Below are positions 6,783 through 15,700 of a stretch of 18,781 bases of DNA, piece after piece; position 1 is the stretch's first letter; each line of letters starts with the position of its first letter. Both the position numbers and the translations under genes were made by a program. The stretch covers positions 1-18,781 of the forward strand of contig JBDRKQ010000208.1 in the NCBI GenBank assembly GCA_043813895.1, written 5' to 3'. Under the pieces are notes generated by a model, which worked only from the letters and a program-made list of their open reading frames with translations, did no database searches and had not been told where the DNA came from. This DNA comes from CAZTAR01 sp043813895 (GTDB lineage Bacteria; Planctomycetota; Phycisphaerae; UBA1845; UTPLA1).

Positions 6783-7718
6783 ATGTCACTTGACCACAGC
6801 ACGGTGAAACGGCTGGCGTTTATCCGGTATCTCTATCAAAGCGGAGTCTCGCAGTCGCGCGCGGTATCGCCGTTGAGTTGTGCATCAATCCTGACGTTCC
6901 ACGATGCCGTGGAGTTGTTCCTTCAACTTGCGTCGGAGCATCTCAACAGCGGCGGAGGCCAGCCATCGTTCATGGACTATTGGGACATCCTGAACAAGAA
7001 ACTGGACCCTAACGACTTGGGGCAGAAGGAATCGATGAGGAGACTCAACAAGGCTCGAGTTGGCCTCAAACACCATGGTACGTTTCCTTCGGACCTGGAC
7101 ACCGAAGCGTTCCGCGCGGCCGTGACGGCGTTCTTTCAAGAGAACACGCCCGTGGTTTTCGGAATCGAGTTGGATGATGTTTCGCTAGTGGAATATGTCA
7201 ATCCGGAGTCGGCCCGCGTCCACCTCCACGAAGCCGAGGAGTTGATCAGGAACGGCGACACACTGGGTGCGTTGGACAAGATCGCTGTCGCCTTCTCCGA
7301 GATGATCTCCGACTACGAAGACAGAAAGTGCGATCGGTTCTCCAACTCTCCCTTCTACTTCGGCCGAGACATGACGTTTCTCAGCAGTTCCCATATGGGC
7401 CTCAGGGATGGGTTCTCCGCGCCGGAACGAAAGCTTGCCGAGTTCGTTGACCGCGTGAAGGAGTCTCTCGAGGCGATGCAGGATGCCATGAAGGTCCTGG
7501 CTCTCGGCATGGACTACCGCAAGTACTCGAAGTTCAAGCGGCTAACACCGAACGTGATTCGCACAATTGACGGAGCCGCACACCTTCGGCGCCGCTACGA
7601 CGAAGAGGACAAGCCGTCACCTGAGGAAGCGAGGTTCTGTCTCGATTTTGTTGTTGAGTCGTCGTTGGCCCTGGGGGAGTTCGACTACTCAGTGACCGCG
7701 GAGAGCAGGCATGCCTAA
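6783..7718 (+). CDS. Uncharacterised protein, HEPN-like motif
   Basis: A 311-aa soluble, mostly helical protein with no membrane segment or signal peptide. The N-terminal half contains LSCASILTFHDAVELFLQLA (31-50) and then LNKARVGLKHHG (88-99), where R92-x4-H97 fits the R-x4-6-H motif of HEPN ribonucleases and related helical domains; the second motif residue is V rather than the usual polar one. The C-terminal half (about 145-300) looks like a separate helical region with a charged end. I chose ATG 6783 (GAGGGG at 6772-6777, 5 nt spacing) over in-frame starts at 6699 and 6759. It sits 108 nt upstream of hsdM on the same strand and may be an accessory defence gene. Its lower G+C than the neighbours hints at separate acquisition. 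No function can be assigned with confidence. Confidence 0.75.
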   Translation: MSLDHSTVKRLAFIRYLYQSGVSQSRAVSPLSCASILTFHDAVELFLQLASEHLNSGGGQPSFMDYWDILNKKLDPNDLGQKESMRRLNKARVGLKHHGTFPSDLDTEAFRAAVTAFFQENTPVVFGIELDDVSLVEYVNPESARVHLHEAEELIRNGDTLGALDKIAVAFSEMISDYEDRKCDRFSNSPFYFGRDMTFLSSSHMGLRDGFSAPERKLAEFVDRVKESLEAMQDAMKVLALGMDYRKYSKFKRLTPNVIRTIDGAAHLRRRYDEEDKPSPEEARFCLDFVVESSLALGEFDYSVTAESRHA

Positions 7719-7826
7719 CAAAGGGATCAGCCTGACTCACTTCGCTCGGAGGTTGTCCGTCAGAGTCTGGGCGTCCCCAAGCACACCGGATCCGGATCGG
7801 AGAAAGAAGGGGAGTGAACGAGCGCG

Positions 7827-9815
7827 ATGCCTGATCACAACTACTTCGCGAACCTGATCTGGCAGATCGCCGATCTGCTGCGCGGCCCATACCGGCCGCC
7901 GCAGTACGAGCGCGTGATGCTGCCGATGACTGTGCTCCGCCGCTTTGACTGCGTCCTCGCGCCCACCAAGGCCAAAGTCCTGGCCACGTATGAACGTCGC
8001 AAAGGCGGCAAGCTCGAAGGCGACGCCCTGGATTCCGCGCTCAATGAAACCGCCGGCCAGCGCTTCCACAACCACTCGCCGCTCGACTTCGAGAAGCTCA
8101 AGGGCGATCCGGACCACATCGCCCAGCACCTCGTCAGCTACATCCAGGGCTTCTCGTCCAACGTGCGCCGCATCTTCGAGTATTTCGAGTACGAGAACGA
8201 GATCGAGAAGATGCGCGAGGCCAACATCCTCTACCTCGTTGTCTCGAAGTTCTGCGATGTGGACCTCCACCCCGACCGGGTGCCGAACGAACAGATGGGG
8301 CTGATCTTCGAGAACCTCATCCGCCGTTTCAACGAGCTGGCGAACGAGACCGCGGGCGATCACTTCACGCCGCGCGAAGTCATCCGCCTGATGGTGAGCA
8401 TTCTCTTCATACATGACGACAAACTGCTCGCCACGCCCGGAACGGTGCGCAAGCTCCTCGACCCTGCGTGCGGCACCGGCGGCATGCTGGCCGAGGCCCA
8501 GAACTACCTGCGCGACCACCACGGTGCCGCGCGGCTCTACGTCTACGGGCAGGATTACAACAAGCGAGCCTTCGCGACCGCCGCCTCCGACATGCTGATG
8601 AAGCAGGTCGACCACAACGGCGGCGGCAACAACGTCCGCTTCGGCGACAGCTTCACGGACGACCAGTTCGCGGACGAGACCTTCGACTATTTCCTTACAA
8701 ATCCTCCTTTCGGCGTGGACTGGAAGAAGCAACAGAAGGAGATCCAACGGGAGCACGACAAACTCGCTTTCGCTGGTCGCTTCGGTGCTGGCTTGCCTCG
8801 GGTGAATGATGGATCGCTGCTCTTCCTGCAACACATGATCGACAAGTTTGAGCATGTGCGCCCCGACGAGCGCAAGCACGGCTCGCGGCTTGCCATCGTC
8901 TTCAGCGGCTCGCCGCTCTTCACCGGCGGCGCGGGGTCCGGCGAGAGCAACATCCGCAAGTGGATTATCGAGAATGACTGGCTCGAGGCCATCATCGCCC
9001 TGCCAGAGCAGATGTTCTACAACACCGGCATTGGCACATATGTCTGGATTGTTACGAACCGCAAAGACAAACGCCGAAAAGGCAAGATCCAGCTCCTTGA
9101 CGCGCGCGACCTGTGGACAGCAGGAGGCAGCGAGGAAAGCAAACGTAGCCTCGGTGACAAGCGCCGGCACATCACGGCAAGCCAGATCGAGGAGATCGTG
9201 AGGCTCTACGGCCGCATGGAGGATGGCGAGCGTTCCAAGATGTTCGACAACGCCGACTTCGGTTACACACGCGTCACAGTCGAGCGTCCGTTGCGCCTGC
9301 GCTACCAGATGACGACCGAGGACAAGGCGCGATTACTCGACGCCTGCCCGCATCTGCTCGACGACGTGCAGGCCATCGACAAGGCATTGCGCCGCGAGCC
9401 GCTGCGTGACTGGAACTCAGTATGGGACCGTGTCCAGAGGGTGCTCCATGGGCGGAAGTCCCGCTGGAAGGCGACCGAGCAGAAGCTCTTCCGCAGCGTC
9501 TTCGCGCAAAAGGACCCCGAAGGCGAGCTGGTGGCGAAGGGCGGCCGCGACGGCGGGTACGAGCCCGACCCGGACCTGCGCGACTTCGAGAGCGTCCCGC
9601 TGAAAGAGGACATCGACGCCTACTTCGAGCGCGAGGTTCACCCCCACGTGCCCGACGCCTGGATGGACCGTAGCAAGGACAAGGTCGGCTACGAGATCAA
9701 CTTCAACCGCCACTTCTACAAGTACACACCGCCGCGGCCGCTGGAAGAGATCGACGCGGATCTGAAGAAGGCCGAGGAGGAGATTCTGCGGTTGCTGCGG
9801 GAGGTGACGGAGTGA
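7827..9815 (+). CDS. hsdM: Type I restriction-modification system, DNA methyltransferase subunit (N6-adenine)
   Basis: A 662-aa protein that transfers a methyl group from S-adenosylmethionine to N6 of adenine at the site chosen by HsdS; two copies plus HsdS form the methylase, and HsdR joins for restriction. The HsdM N-terminal helical domain spans about 6-150 (NLIWQIADLLRGPYRP). The catalytic domain follows, with the lead-in HFTPREV (179-185), motif I DPACGTGGM (212-220, SAM binding) and motif IV NPPFG (292-296, target adenine). An unusually long C-terminal tail (about 480-662) ends in coiled-coil-like charge patterns, which would contact HsdS. Length exceeds the 500-550 aa of classical EcoKI-type HsdM but matches a longer subfamily. 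No strong ribosome-binding site precedes ATG 7827; an AAGGGGAG box lies about 12 nt upstream. First gene of the coupled operon. Confidence 0.95.
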   Translation: MPDHNYFANLIWQIADLLRGPYRPPQYERVMLPMTVLRRFDCVLAPTKAKVLATYERRKGGKLEGDALDSALNETAGQRFHNHSPLDFEKLKGDPDHIAQHLVSYIQGFSSNVRRIFEYFEYENEIEKMREANILYLVVSKFCDVDLHPDRVPNEQMGLIFENLIRRFNELANETAGDHFTPREVIRLMVSILFIHDDKLLATPGTVRKLLDPACGTGGMLAEAQNYLRDHHGAARLYVYGQDYNKRAFATAASDMLMKQVDHNGGGNNVRFGDSFTDDQFADETFDYFLTNPPFGVDWKKQQKEIQREHDKLAFAGRFGAGLPRVNDGSLLFLQHMIDKFEHVRPDERKHGSRLAIVFSGSPLFTGGAGSGESNIRKWIIENDWLEAIIALPEQMFYNTGIGTYVWIVTNRKDKRRKGKIQLLDARDLWTAGGSEESKRSLGDKRRHITASQIEEIVRLYGRMEDGERSKMFDNADFGYTRVTVERPLRLRYQMTTEDKARLLDACPHLLDDVQAIDKALRREPLRDWNSVWDRVQRVLHGRKSRWKATEQKLFRSVFAQKDPEGELVAKGGRDGGYEPDPDLRDFESVPLKEDIDAYFEREVHPHVPDAWMDRSKDKVGYEINFNRHFYKYTPPRPLEEIDADLKKAEEEILRLLREVTE

Positions 9816-11101
9816 GCTACCTCGCATGGGTGAACTCATTGCCTAAGTCGTGGGAGGCGAAGCCTCTTCGTGCGATGGCTGACTATGTGGTGAGCAACGT
9901 CGACAAGGTACCGGGCAATGACGAAGCTCCGATTCGCTTGTGCAACTACACTGACGTTTACAACAACGAGTTCATTACGCTTGCGCTCAACTTCATGCAC
10001 GCGACGGCAACGGAAGATGAGATCGCGAAGTTCGGCCTTCAAGTTGATGATGTCATTATTACGAAGGACTCAGAATCCTGGGATGACATTGGTGTCCCGG
10101 CGCTCGTCAGAGAAACGGCTGATGACCTGGTGTGCGGATATCACCTCGCGCTTCTTCGTCCGCGCCACGAGCGGATCGCAGGGACCTTTCTGCTCCGCTG
10201 CCTGCAGGCGAAGGCGATACGAGTCCAGCTGGAGATTGCCGCGAACGGCGTGACGCGTTTTGGGCTGCCGAAGTCCGACATCGGGGCCATCAAGTTGCCG
10301 GTTCCACCGCTGCCACAACAGCGCGCGATCGGCGATTACCTGGACCGCGAGACGGCACGACTGGATGCGCTGGTCGCGGCCAAGGAGCGACTGCTCGTGC
10401 TGCTAGCCGAGAAGCGCCGGGCGCTCATCACCAGCGCCGTCACTCGCGGCCTCGACCCACACGCTCCGCTCCGCGACTCGGGCATCCCGTGGCTCGGCGA
10501 GATTCCGGCCCATTGGGAAGTGCGAAAGATCGCGTGGCTCTTTTGCGAGCGAGACCGACGCGGTGAACCCGACCTGCCCTTGCTTGAGGTCTCGATTAAC
10601 TCTGGAGTAGTCCTCCGCGAGTTTTCGGAGGAGCGAATCGAGAGCACGGCCGCGGACTTCAATAGCTACAAGGTTGCACGGCGGGGTGATGTGGTGTTCA
10701 ATAAGATGCGCATGTGGCAAGGTGCGGTCGGCATCGCTCCGGAAGATGGTCTCGTGAGTCCGGACTACGTTGTTGCGGCACCGACCGGATCGCTGAGCTC
10801 TGCATACGCGAGTCTGTTGTTTCGAACCTCCGCGTTCAGCGCGGAATGTGCGAGGCATTCTCACGGGATCGTTTGGGACCGGCTGCGGCTGTACTGGGAG
10901 GGCTTCCGCGATATCAAAGTGCCGTTGCCGTCGGCCGAAGAACAAACCGCTATCGGCGATTACATTGCTGCCAAGGTCGGGAAGCTCGATGACCTGACCG
11001 CGTCGACCGAACGCACCATTGCCCTGCTCAAGGAGCGTCGCGCCGCACTCGTTGCTGCAGCTGTGACAGGCCAGATCGACATCCGGGAGGTCACCGCATG
11101 A
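9812..11101 (+). CDS. hsdS: Type I restriction-modification system, specificity subunit
   Basis: A 429-aa DNA-recognition subunit with the expected duplicated layout. Target recognition domain 1 spans about 12-165 and ends in the typical KLPVPPLPQQRAIGDYLD (161-178). A first conserved helical spacer follows (about 170-215; LLVLLAEKRRALITSAVTRG), then TRD2 (about 225-370; begins GIPWLGEIPAHW, ends IKVPLPSAEEQTAIGDYI) and a second conserved helix (about 375-425; TIALLKERRAALVAAAVTGQ). Each TRD reads one half of a bipartite target; the sequence recognised cannot be predicted. It starts with GTG and overlaps hsdM by 4 nt (GTGA), so translation is coupled. By hand count G+C is about 48% over 9961-10080 (TRD1) but 70% over 10321-10440 (spacer), which fits TRD exchange by horizontal transfer. 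Confidence 0.95.
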   Translation: MSYLAWVNSLPKSWEAKPLRAMADYVVSNVDKVPGNDEAPIRLCNYTDVYNNEFITLALNFMHATATEDEIAKFGLQVDDVIITKDSESWDDIGVPALVRETADDLVCGYHLALLRPRHERIAGTFLLRCLQAKAIRVQLEIAANGVTRFGLPKSDIGAIKLPVPPLPQQRAIGDYLDRETARLDALVAAKERLLVLLAEKRRALITSAVTRGLDPHAPLRDSGIPWLGEIPAHWEVRKIAWLFCERDRRGEPDLPLLEVSINSGVVLREFSEERIESTAADFNSYKVARRGDVVFNKMRMWQGAVGIAPEDGLVSPDYVVAAPTGSLSSAYASLLFRTSAFSAECARHSHGIVWDRLRLYWEGFRDIKVPLPSAEEQTAIGDYIAAKVGKLDDLTASTERTIALLKERRAALVAAAVTGQIDIREVTA

Positions 11102-12240
11102 CGCGCGTGAAAGTCCGAGCTGAATTGCTGCGTTGGGCCTGCGAGCGTGCGGGATTCGAGATCGGAGCGCTGACGCATCGCATTCCGCAGCTTCCGGCCT
11201 GGGAAAGCGGCGAGAAGCAGCCGACCCTGAAGCAGCTTGAAGGGTTTGCCAAGGCCACGCACACGCCGGTTGGATACCTCTTTCTTCCAGAGCCCCCGGT
11301 CGAGCGCGTGCCGATTCCGGATTTCCGCACTGTCGCCAACGAGCAGATCGATCAGCCGAGCCCCGACCTGCTCGATACGCTGTATATCTGCCAGCAGCGC
11401 CAAGAGTGGTATCGGGATTTTGCGCGAGCCATGGGCCAGGCGCCGTTGGCGTTTGTCGGTTCTGTACGCGAGACGGCCGACGTGGTGCGGACGGCGGCAC
11501 TGATTCGTCACGCGTTAGGCTTCGACATCGACGAGCGTCGAGCGATCCCCACCTGGACCGATGCACTGCGGCGCTTTATCGAGCAAGCGGACGCGGCGGG
11601 TGTCTTGGTCATGGTGAGCGGAGTTGTAGGCAGCAACAACCGGCGCAAGCTCGATCCGCAGGAGTTTCGCGGTTTCGCGCTAGCCGATGACCTCGCGCCG
11701 CTCGTGTTCATCAACGGGGCGGACACCAAGGCCGCACAGATGTTCACGCTGGCCCACGAGCTCGTGCATCTCTGGCTCGGACAGTCCGCCCTCTCCGATG
11801 CGCAGGCCGCTTCGATGCCCGAACACGCGGTCGATCGCTGGTGCAACCAGGTTGCCGCCGAGCTGCTCGTACCGCTAGATGCGTTCCGCGCCGTGTATGA
11901 CCGCCGCGCTGAGCTGCGCGCCGAATTGGACCGACTGGCGCGCTGGTTCAAGGTGAGCACGCTCGTCGTTCTGCGCCGTATGAACGATGTGCGCGGCCTC
12001 CGCCGTGATGCATACTGGCGGGCCTATGAGGAAGAGCTCGCGCGCCTGCGCGCACTCCCGAAGGGAAGCGGCGGCGATTTCTATCTGACGCTCGGCGCGA
12101 GAGCAGGCAAGCGGTTCGCGCGTGCTTTGGTGGTCAGCACGTTGGAGGGCCAGACCCGGTACATCGACGCGTTTCGCCTCCTCGGGTTCTCGAAGCTGGC
12201 GACCTTCCGCGAACTTGGCCATAGCCTGGGAGTCGACTGA
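11098..12240 (+). CDS. ImmA/IrrE-family metallopeptidase with N-terminal HTH-like region
   Basis: A 380-aa protein. The N-terminus (about 5-65) resembles an XRE-type helix-turn-helix (LLRWACERAGFEIGALTHRIPQ, WESGEKQPTLKQLEGFAKAT). The M78-type zinc peptidase domain follows, with the HExxH motif H220-E-L-V-H224 and a likely third ligand E255 in NQVAAELLVP. In this family the peptidase cleaves repressors or antitoxins, as with ImmA and ImmR in ICEBs1 and IrrE and DdrO in Deinococcus. It overlaps hsdS by 4 nt (ATGA) and the DUF4411 gene by 1 nt (TGATG). ImmA/IrrE-DUF4411 pairs are commonly annotated as toxin-antitoxin-like, with this protein as the controlling partner. Its real target here is unknown; the HTH could make it a DNA-binding autorepressor of the operon. 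Confidence 0.88.
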   Translation: MTRVKVRAELLRWACERAGFEIGALTHRIPQLPAWESGEKQPTLKQLEGFAKATHTPVGYLFLPEPPVERVPIPDFRTVANEQIDQPSPDLLDTLYICQQRQEWYRDFARAMGQAPLAFVGSVRETADVVRTAALIRHALGFDIDERRAIPTWTDALRRFIEQADAAGVLVMVSGVVGSNNRRKLDPQEFRGFALADDLAPLVFINGADTKAAQMFTLAHELVHLWLGQSALSDAQAASMPEHAVDRWCNQVAAELLVPLDAFRAVYDRRAELRAELDRLARWFKVSTLVVLRRMNDVRGLRRDAYWRAYEEELARLRALPKGSGGDFYLTLGARAGKRFARALVVSTLEGQTRYIDAFRLLGFSKLATFRELGHSLGVD

Positions 12241-12734
12241 TGGCGTACCTGCTCGATGCTGATGTGTTCATTTCCGCGAAGAACCTCCACTACGGGCTCG
12301 ACTTCTGTCCAGGCTTCTGGGAGTGGCTGATCCTCACGAATACAACAGATCAAGTGTTCAGCATCGAAAAGGTAGGCGACGAGATTGCCGCCGGCGGGGA
12401 TGATCTCTCGACGTGGGCTGGGGCGCGCGGGCCGAGCTTCTTTCTGAAGCCCGACTCGAAGGTGTTGCCGGCTCTTGGCTCAGTCAGCGCCTGGGTCACC
12501 AGTCAAGGCTACGAGCCTGCTGCCGTGAACACGTTTTTTCAGGTGGCCGACTACTACCTCGTTGCCCATGCGCTGGCTCATGGCTACACCGTCGTCACCC
12601 ATGAGAAGGCGGCTCCTCAAGCAAAGAGAATTAAGATTCCAAACGTCTGCATCGGCCTGAGCATCAAGTGCATGACGCCATACGAAATGCTCCGACTTGA
12701 GCGCGCGCGCTTCGTCCTGGGGCCGAGACCATGA
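12240..12734 (+). CDS. DUF4411 family protein (PIN-like toxin candidate)
   Basis: A 164-aa protein opening with YLLDADVFISAKNLHYGLDFCPGFWEW (3-29), a strong match to the DUF4411 signature. The PIN-like acidic set is present: D6 (and D8), E43/E48, D104 in VADYYLVAHA, and E122 in VVTHEK. PIN domains are Mg2+-dependent RNases, and many are the toxin of type II toxin-antitoxin modules; RNase activity here is inferred, not shown. It directly follows the ImmA/IrrE-type gene with a 1-nt overlap (TGATG) and overlaps hsdR by 4 nt, so it is locked between specificity and motor genes of the restriction system. The sequence shows no own promoter, which suggests expression tied to the whole operon. Confidence 0.88.
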   Translation: MAYLLDADVFISAKNLHYGLDFCPGFWEWLILTNTTDQVFSIEKVGDEIAAGGDDLSTWAGARGPSFFLKPDSKVLPALGSVSAWVTSQGYEPAAVNTFFQVADYYLVAHALAHGYTVVTHEKAAPQAKRIKIPNVCIGLSIKCMTPYEMLRLERARFVLGPRP

Positions 12735-15700
12735 ACCGAACCAACGAAGCGGCCTTCGAGACGGTCATCGAATCGCACTTGCTTCAGAACGGCTACGTGC
12801 GGATCCCCCGCGAGAGCTTTGACCGCGACCGCGGGATCTTCCCGGAAACGGTGCTCGCCTTCATCAGCGAAACACAACCCAAAGAATGGGCGAAGCTGGT
12901 GGCCCTTCACGGCCCGAAGACCGGCGAGCAGGTCCTCACGGACCTTTGCAAGTGGATGGACACCTATGGCTCGGTGGCGACGTTGCGCCACGGTTTCAAG
13001 TGCTATGGGCGCACGTTGCGGGTGGCGTTCTTCAAAGCAGCACATGAGCTGAACCCTGAACTCGAAGCGCGCTACGGCGCAAACCGGGTGGGCATCACTC
13101 GACAACTGCATTTCTCCGCGCGCTCGGAACAATCGGTGGACGTCACGATCAGCCTCAACGGTATTCCCGTGGCTACGGCAGAGTTAAAAAACCCGCTCAC
13201 CGGCCAGAGGGTGGACGACGCGATCAGGCAATACAAGCGCGATCGGGATCCGCGCGAGCCGATGTTTGAATTCAAACGACGCACACTTGTACATTTCGCT
13301 GTCGACACCGAGGCGGTGTGGATGACAACCAGACTGGCGCGCACGGCGACGCGTTTCCTGCCCTTCAACAAGGGTTACGAAGGTGGCGCCGGGAACCCTC
13401 CAGATCTGGCCGCGCACACCTATCGCACCGCCTACCTGTGGGAAGAGGTGCTACAGCGAGACAGCCTGCTCGACCTGCTGGCGCGCTTCATCCACCTGCA
13501 GATCGAGGAGAAGCGGGACGAGCAGGGGCGCAAGGTGAAGGTCGAGACGATGATCTTCCCGCGCTACCACCAGCTCGACGCCGTCCGCCTGCTGGTGCAC
13601 GCGGCTCGGAGCGAAGGTGTGGGAAACAACTACCTCGTCGAGCATTCGGCGGGCAGCGGCAAGAGCAACACGATCGGCTGGCTCGCGCACCGGCTCGCAT
13701 CCCTGCACGACGCGGCCAACCGGCGCATCTTCGACAGCGTGATCGTGGTCACTGACCGCGTGGTGCTCGACCAGCAGCTCCAGGACACCATCTACCAGTT
13801 CGAGCACAAGCGCGGGGTGGTGCAGAAGATTGACGAGCATTCGCGGCAGCTCGCCGAGGCTCTGGAGAACGCGGTACCCGTCATCATTACGACGCTGCAG
13901 AAGTTCCCCTTCGTAACGCGCCATTTGCTCAAGATGGCGGAAGAGCGTGGCGCAGAGGGGACCGGAACTCTCGCGACGAGGAGTTGTGCAGTCATTGTCG
14001 ATGAGGCTCACAGCTCGCAGGGAGGGGAGACGGCGACGGACCTCAAGGAAGTCCTTGGCGGCGAAGGTCTGCGTGAGGAGGCGAGGAAACGCGCTGCCGA
14101 GGAGGGTCGCGAGGACCTGGAAGAGCTTTTCCGGAGTATGGCGAAGCGGGGCAGGCAGGCGAATCTGAGCTTCTTTGCGTTTACGGCTACGCCCAAGCAC
14201 AAGACGCTTGCTGTATTCGGGCGGGACGGGGAGCCGCATCATCGCTACACGATGCGCCAGGCGATCGAGGAAAAGTTCATCCTCGACGTGCTCAAGCACT
14301 ACACCAGCTACGCGACCTACTACAAGCTGCTCAAAGCCTGCGAGGATGATCCGAACGTGAAGCGCAAGAAGGCGGCGCGCGCGCTGGCGCGCTTCATGCG
14401 CCTCCACCCCCACAACATCGCGCAGAAGACCGAGGTGATGGTTGAACACTTCCAGGCCGTCACGCGCCACAGGATCGGCGGCCGGGCCAAGGCCATGGTG
14501 GTTACGGGGTCGCGGTTGGAGGCGGTGCGATACAAGCAGAGCTTCGATCGCTACATCAAGGAGAAGGGCTACGCGATCAAGACGCTCGTCGCCTTTTCGG
14601 GGACGGTGCAGGACGACAAGCTCCCGGAGGTGGCGTACACAGAGGAGAAGATGAACCACGGCATCCGGGAGAAGGAGCTTCCGGAAAAGTTCGCGACGCA
14701 GGAGTACCACGTCCTGCTCGTCGCGGAGAAGTACCAGACCGGGTTCGACCAGCCGCTCCTGCACACGATGTATGTGGATAAGCGCCTCGCCGGTATCCAG
14801 GCCGTGCAGACGCTCTCGCGGCTGAACCGTATTCACCCGCTTAAGGAGGACACCTTTGTCCTCGACTTCGTGAACGACCGCGAGGAGATCCGCGAGGAAT
14901 TCAAGGTCTACTACGAGGGCGCAGAGATGGGAGAACAGGTCGACCCCGCCCGGATGTACGCGATCAAAGGAGAGCTGGACGCGTCCGGGGTCTATCTCGA
15001 CGAAGAGGTGGAGCGATTCTCTGCGGTGTACTTCAAGCCGAAGCAGCGCCAGAGCGCGCAGGACCACCAGGCGATGAATGCGGCGCTTGATCCCGCGGTG
15101 TCCCGGTTCGCCGTGCTTCAGAGGGACGAAGAGGACGAGGCAGAACTCTGGCGCGGAAAGGTTCAGGCGTTCCGCAACCTCTACGGCTTCCTGAGCCAAG
15201 TCATTCCCTATCAGGACTCGGACCTTGAGCGTCTGTACGTGTTTCTGCGCCACCTCGCGGCGAAGCTGCCGCGACGGCAGGGCGGGCCGGCCTACCATTT
15301 CGACGACGAAGTGCAGCTCGAGTACTACCGGCTGCAGAAGATAAGTGAAGGCTCGATTTCGCTCCAGGAGGGCAAGGGGCGTCCACTGGATGGCCCCACC
15401 GAGGTGGGTTCCGGGTCCGCGCGGGAAGAGGTGGTGCCGCTCTCGCAGCTCATCGATGTGGTCAACGAGCGGTTTGGCACGGACTTCCGCCAGGCCGACC
15501 AGCTCTTCTTCGATCAGATCGTCGAGGCAGCGATCGCCGACGATGGACTGCGCCAGGCAGCCGCGGTGAACCCGCAAGACAAGTTCGAGTTGCTGTTCAG
15601 GAATCTGCTGGAGCGGCTCTTCGTCGAGCGCATGGACCAGAACGAGGAGATTTTCGTCCGGTACATGAACGACCAGCCCTTCCAGCAGGTTGTCAGCGCG

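Noticed and set aside
7712..7775. An attC-like motif (gcctaacaaagg) after the HEPN-like gene
   Set aside because: It has an RYYYAAC-like half, but there is no matching GTTRRRY half at the right distance and no integrase gene in the window.
7737..9170. A 477-codon minus-strand frame opposite hsdM
   Set aside because: It is a shadow of hsdM, which has clear methylase motifs on the plus strand.
13451..15577. A 708-codon open frame on the minus strand inside hsdR
   Set aside because: It is the antisense shadow of hsdR, whose conserved motifs are all on the plus strand. Long antisense frames are expected with G/C-rich third codon positions.
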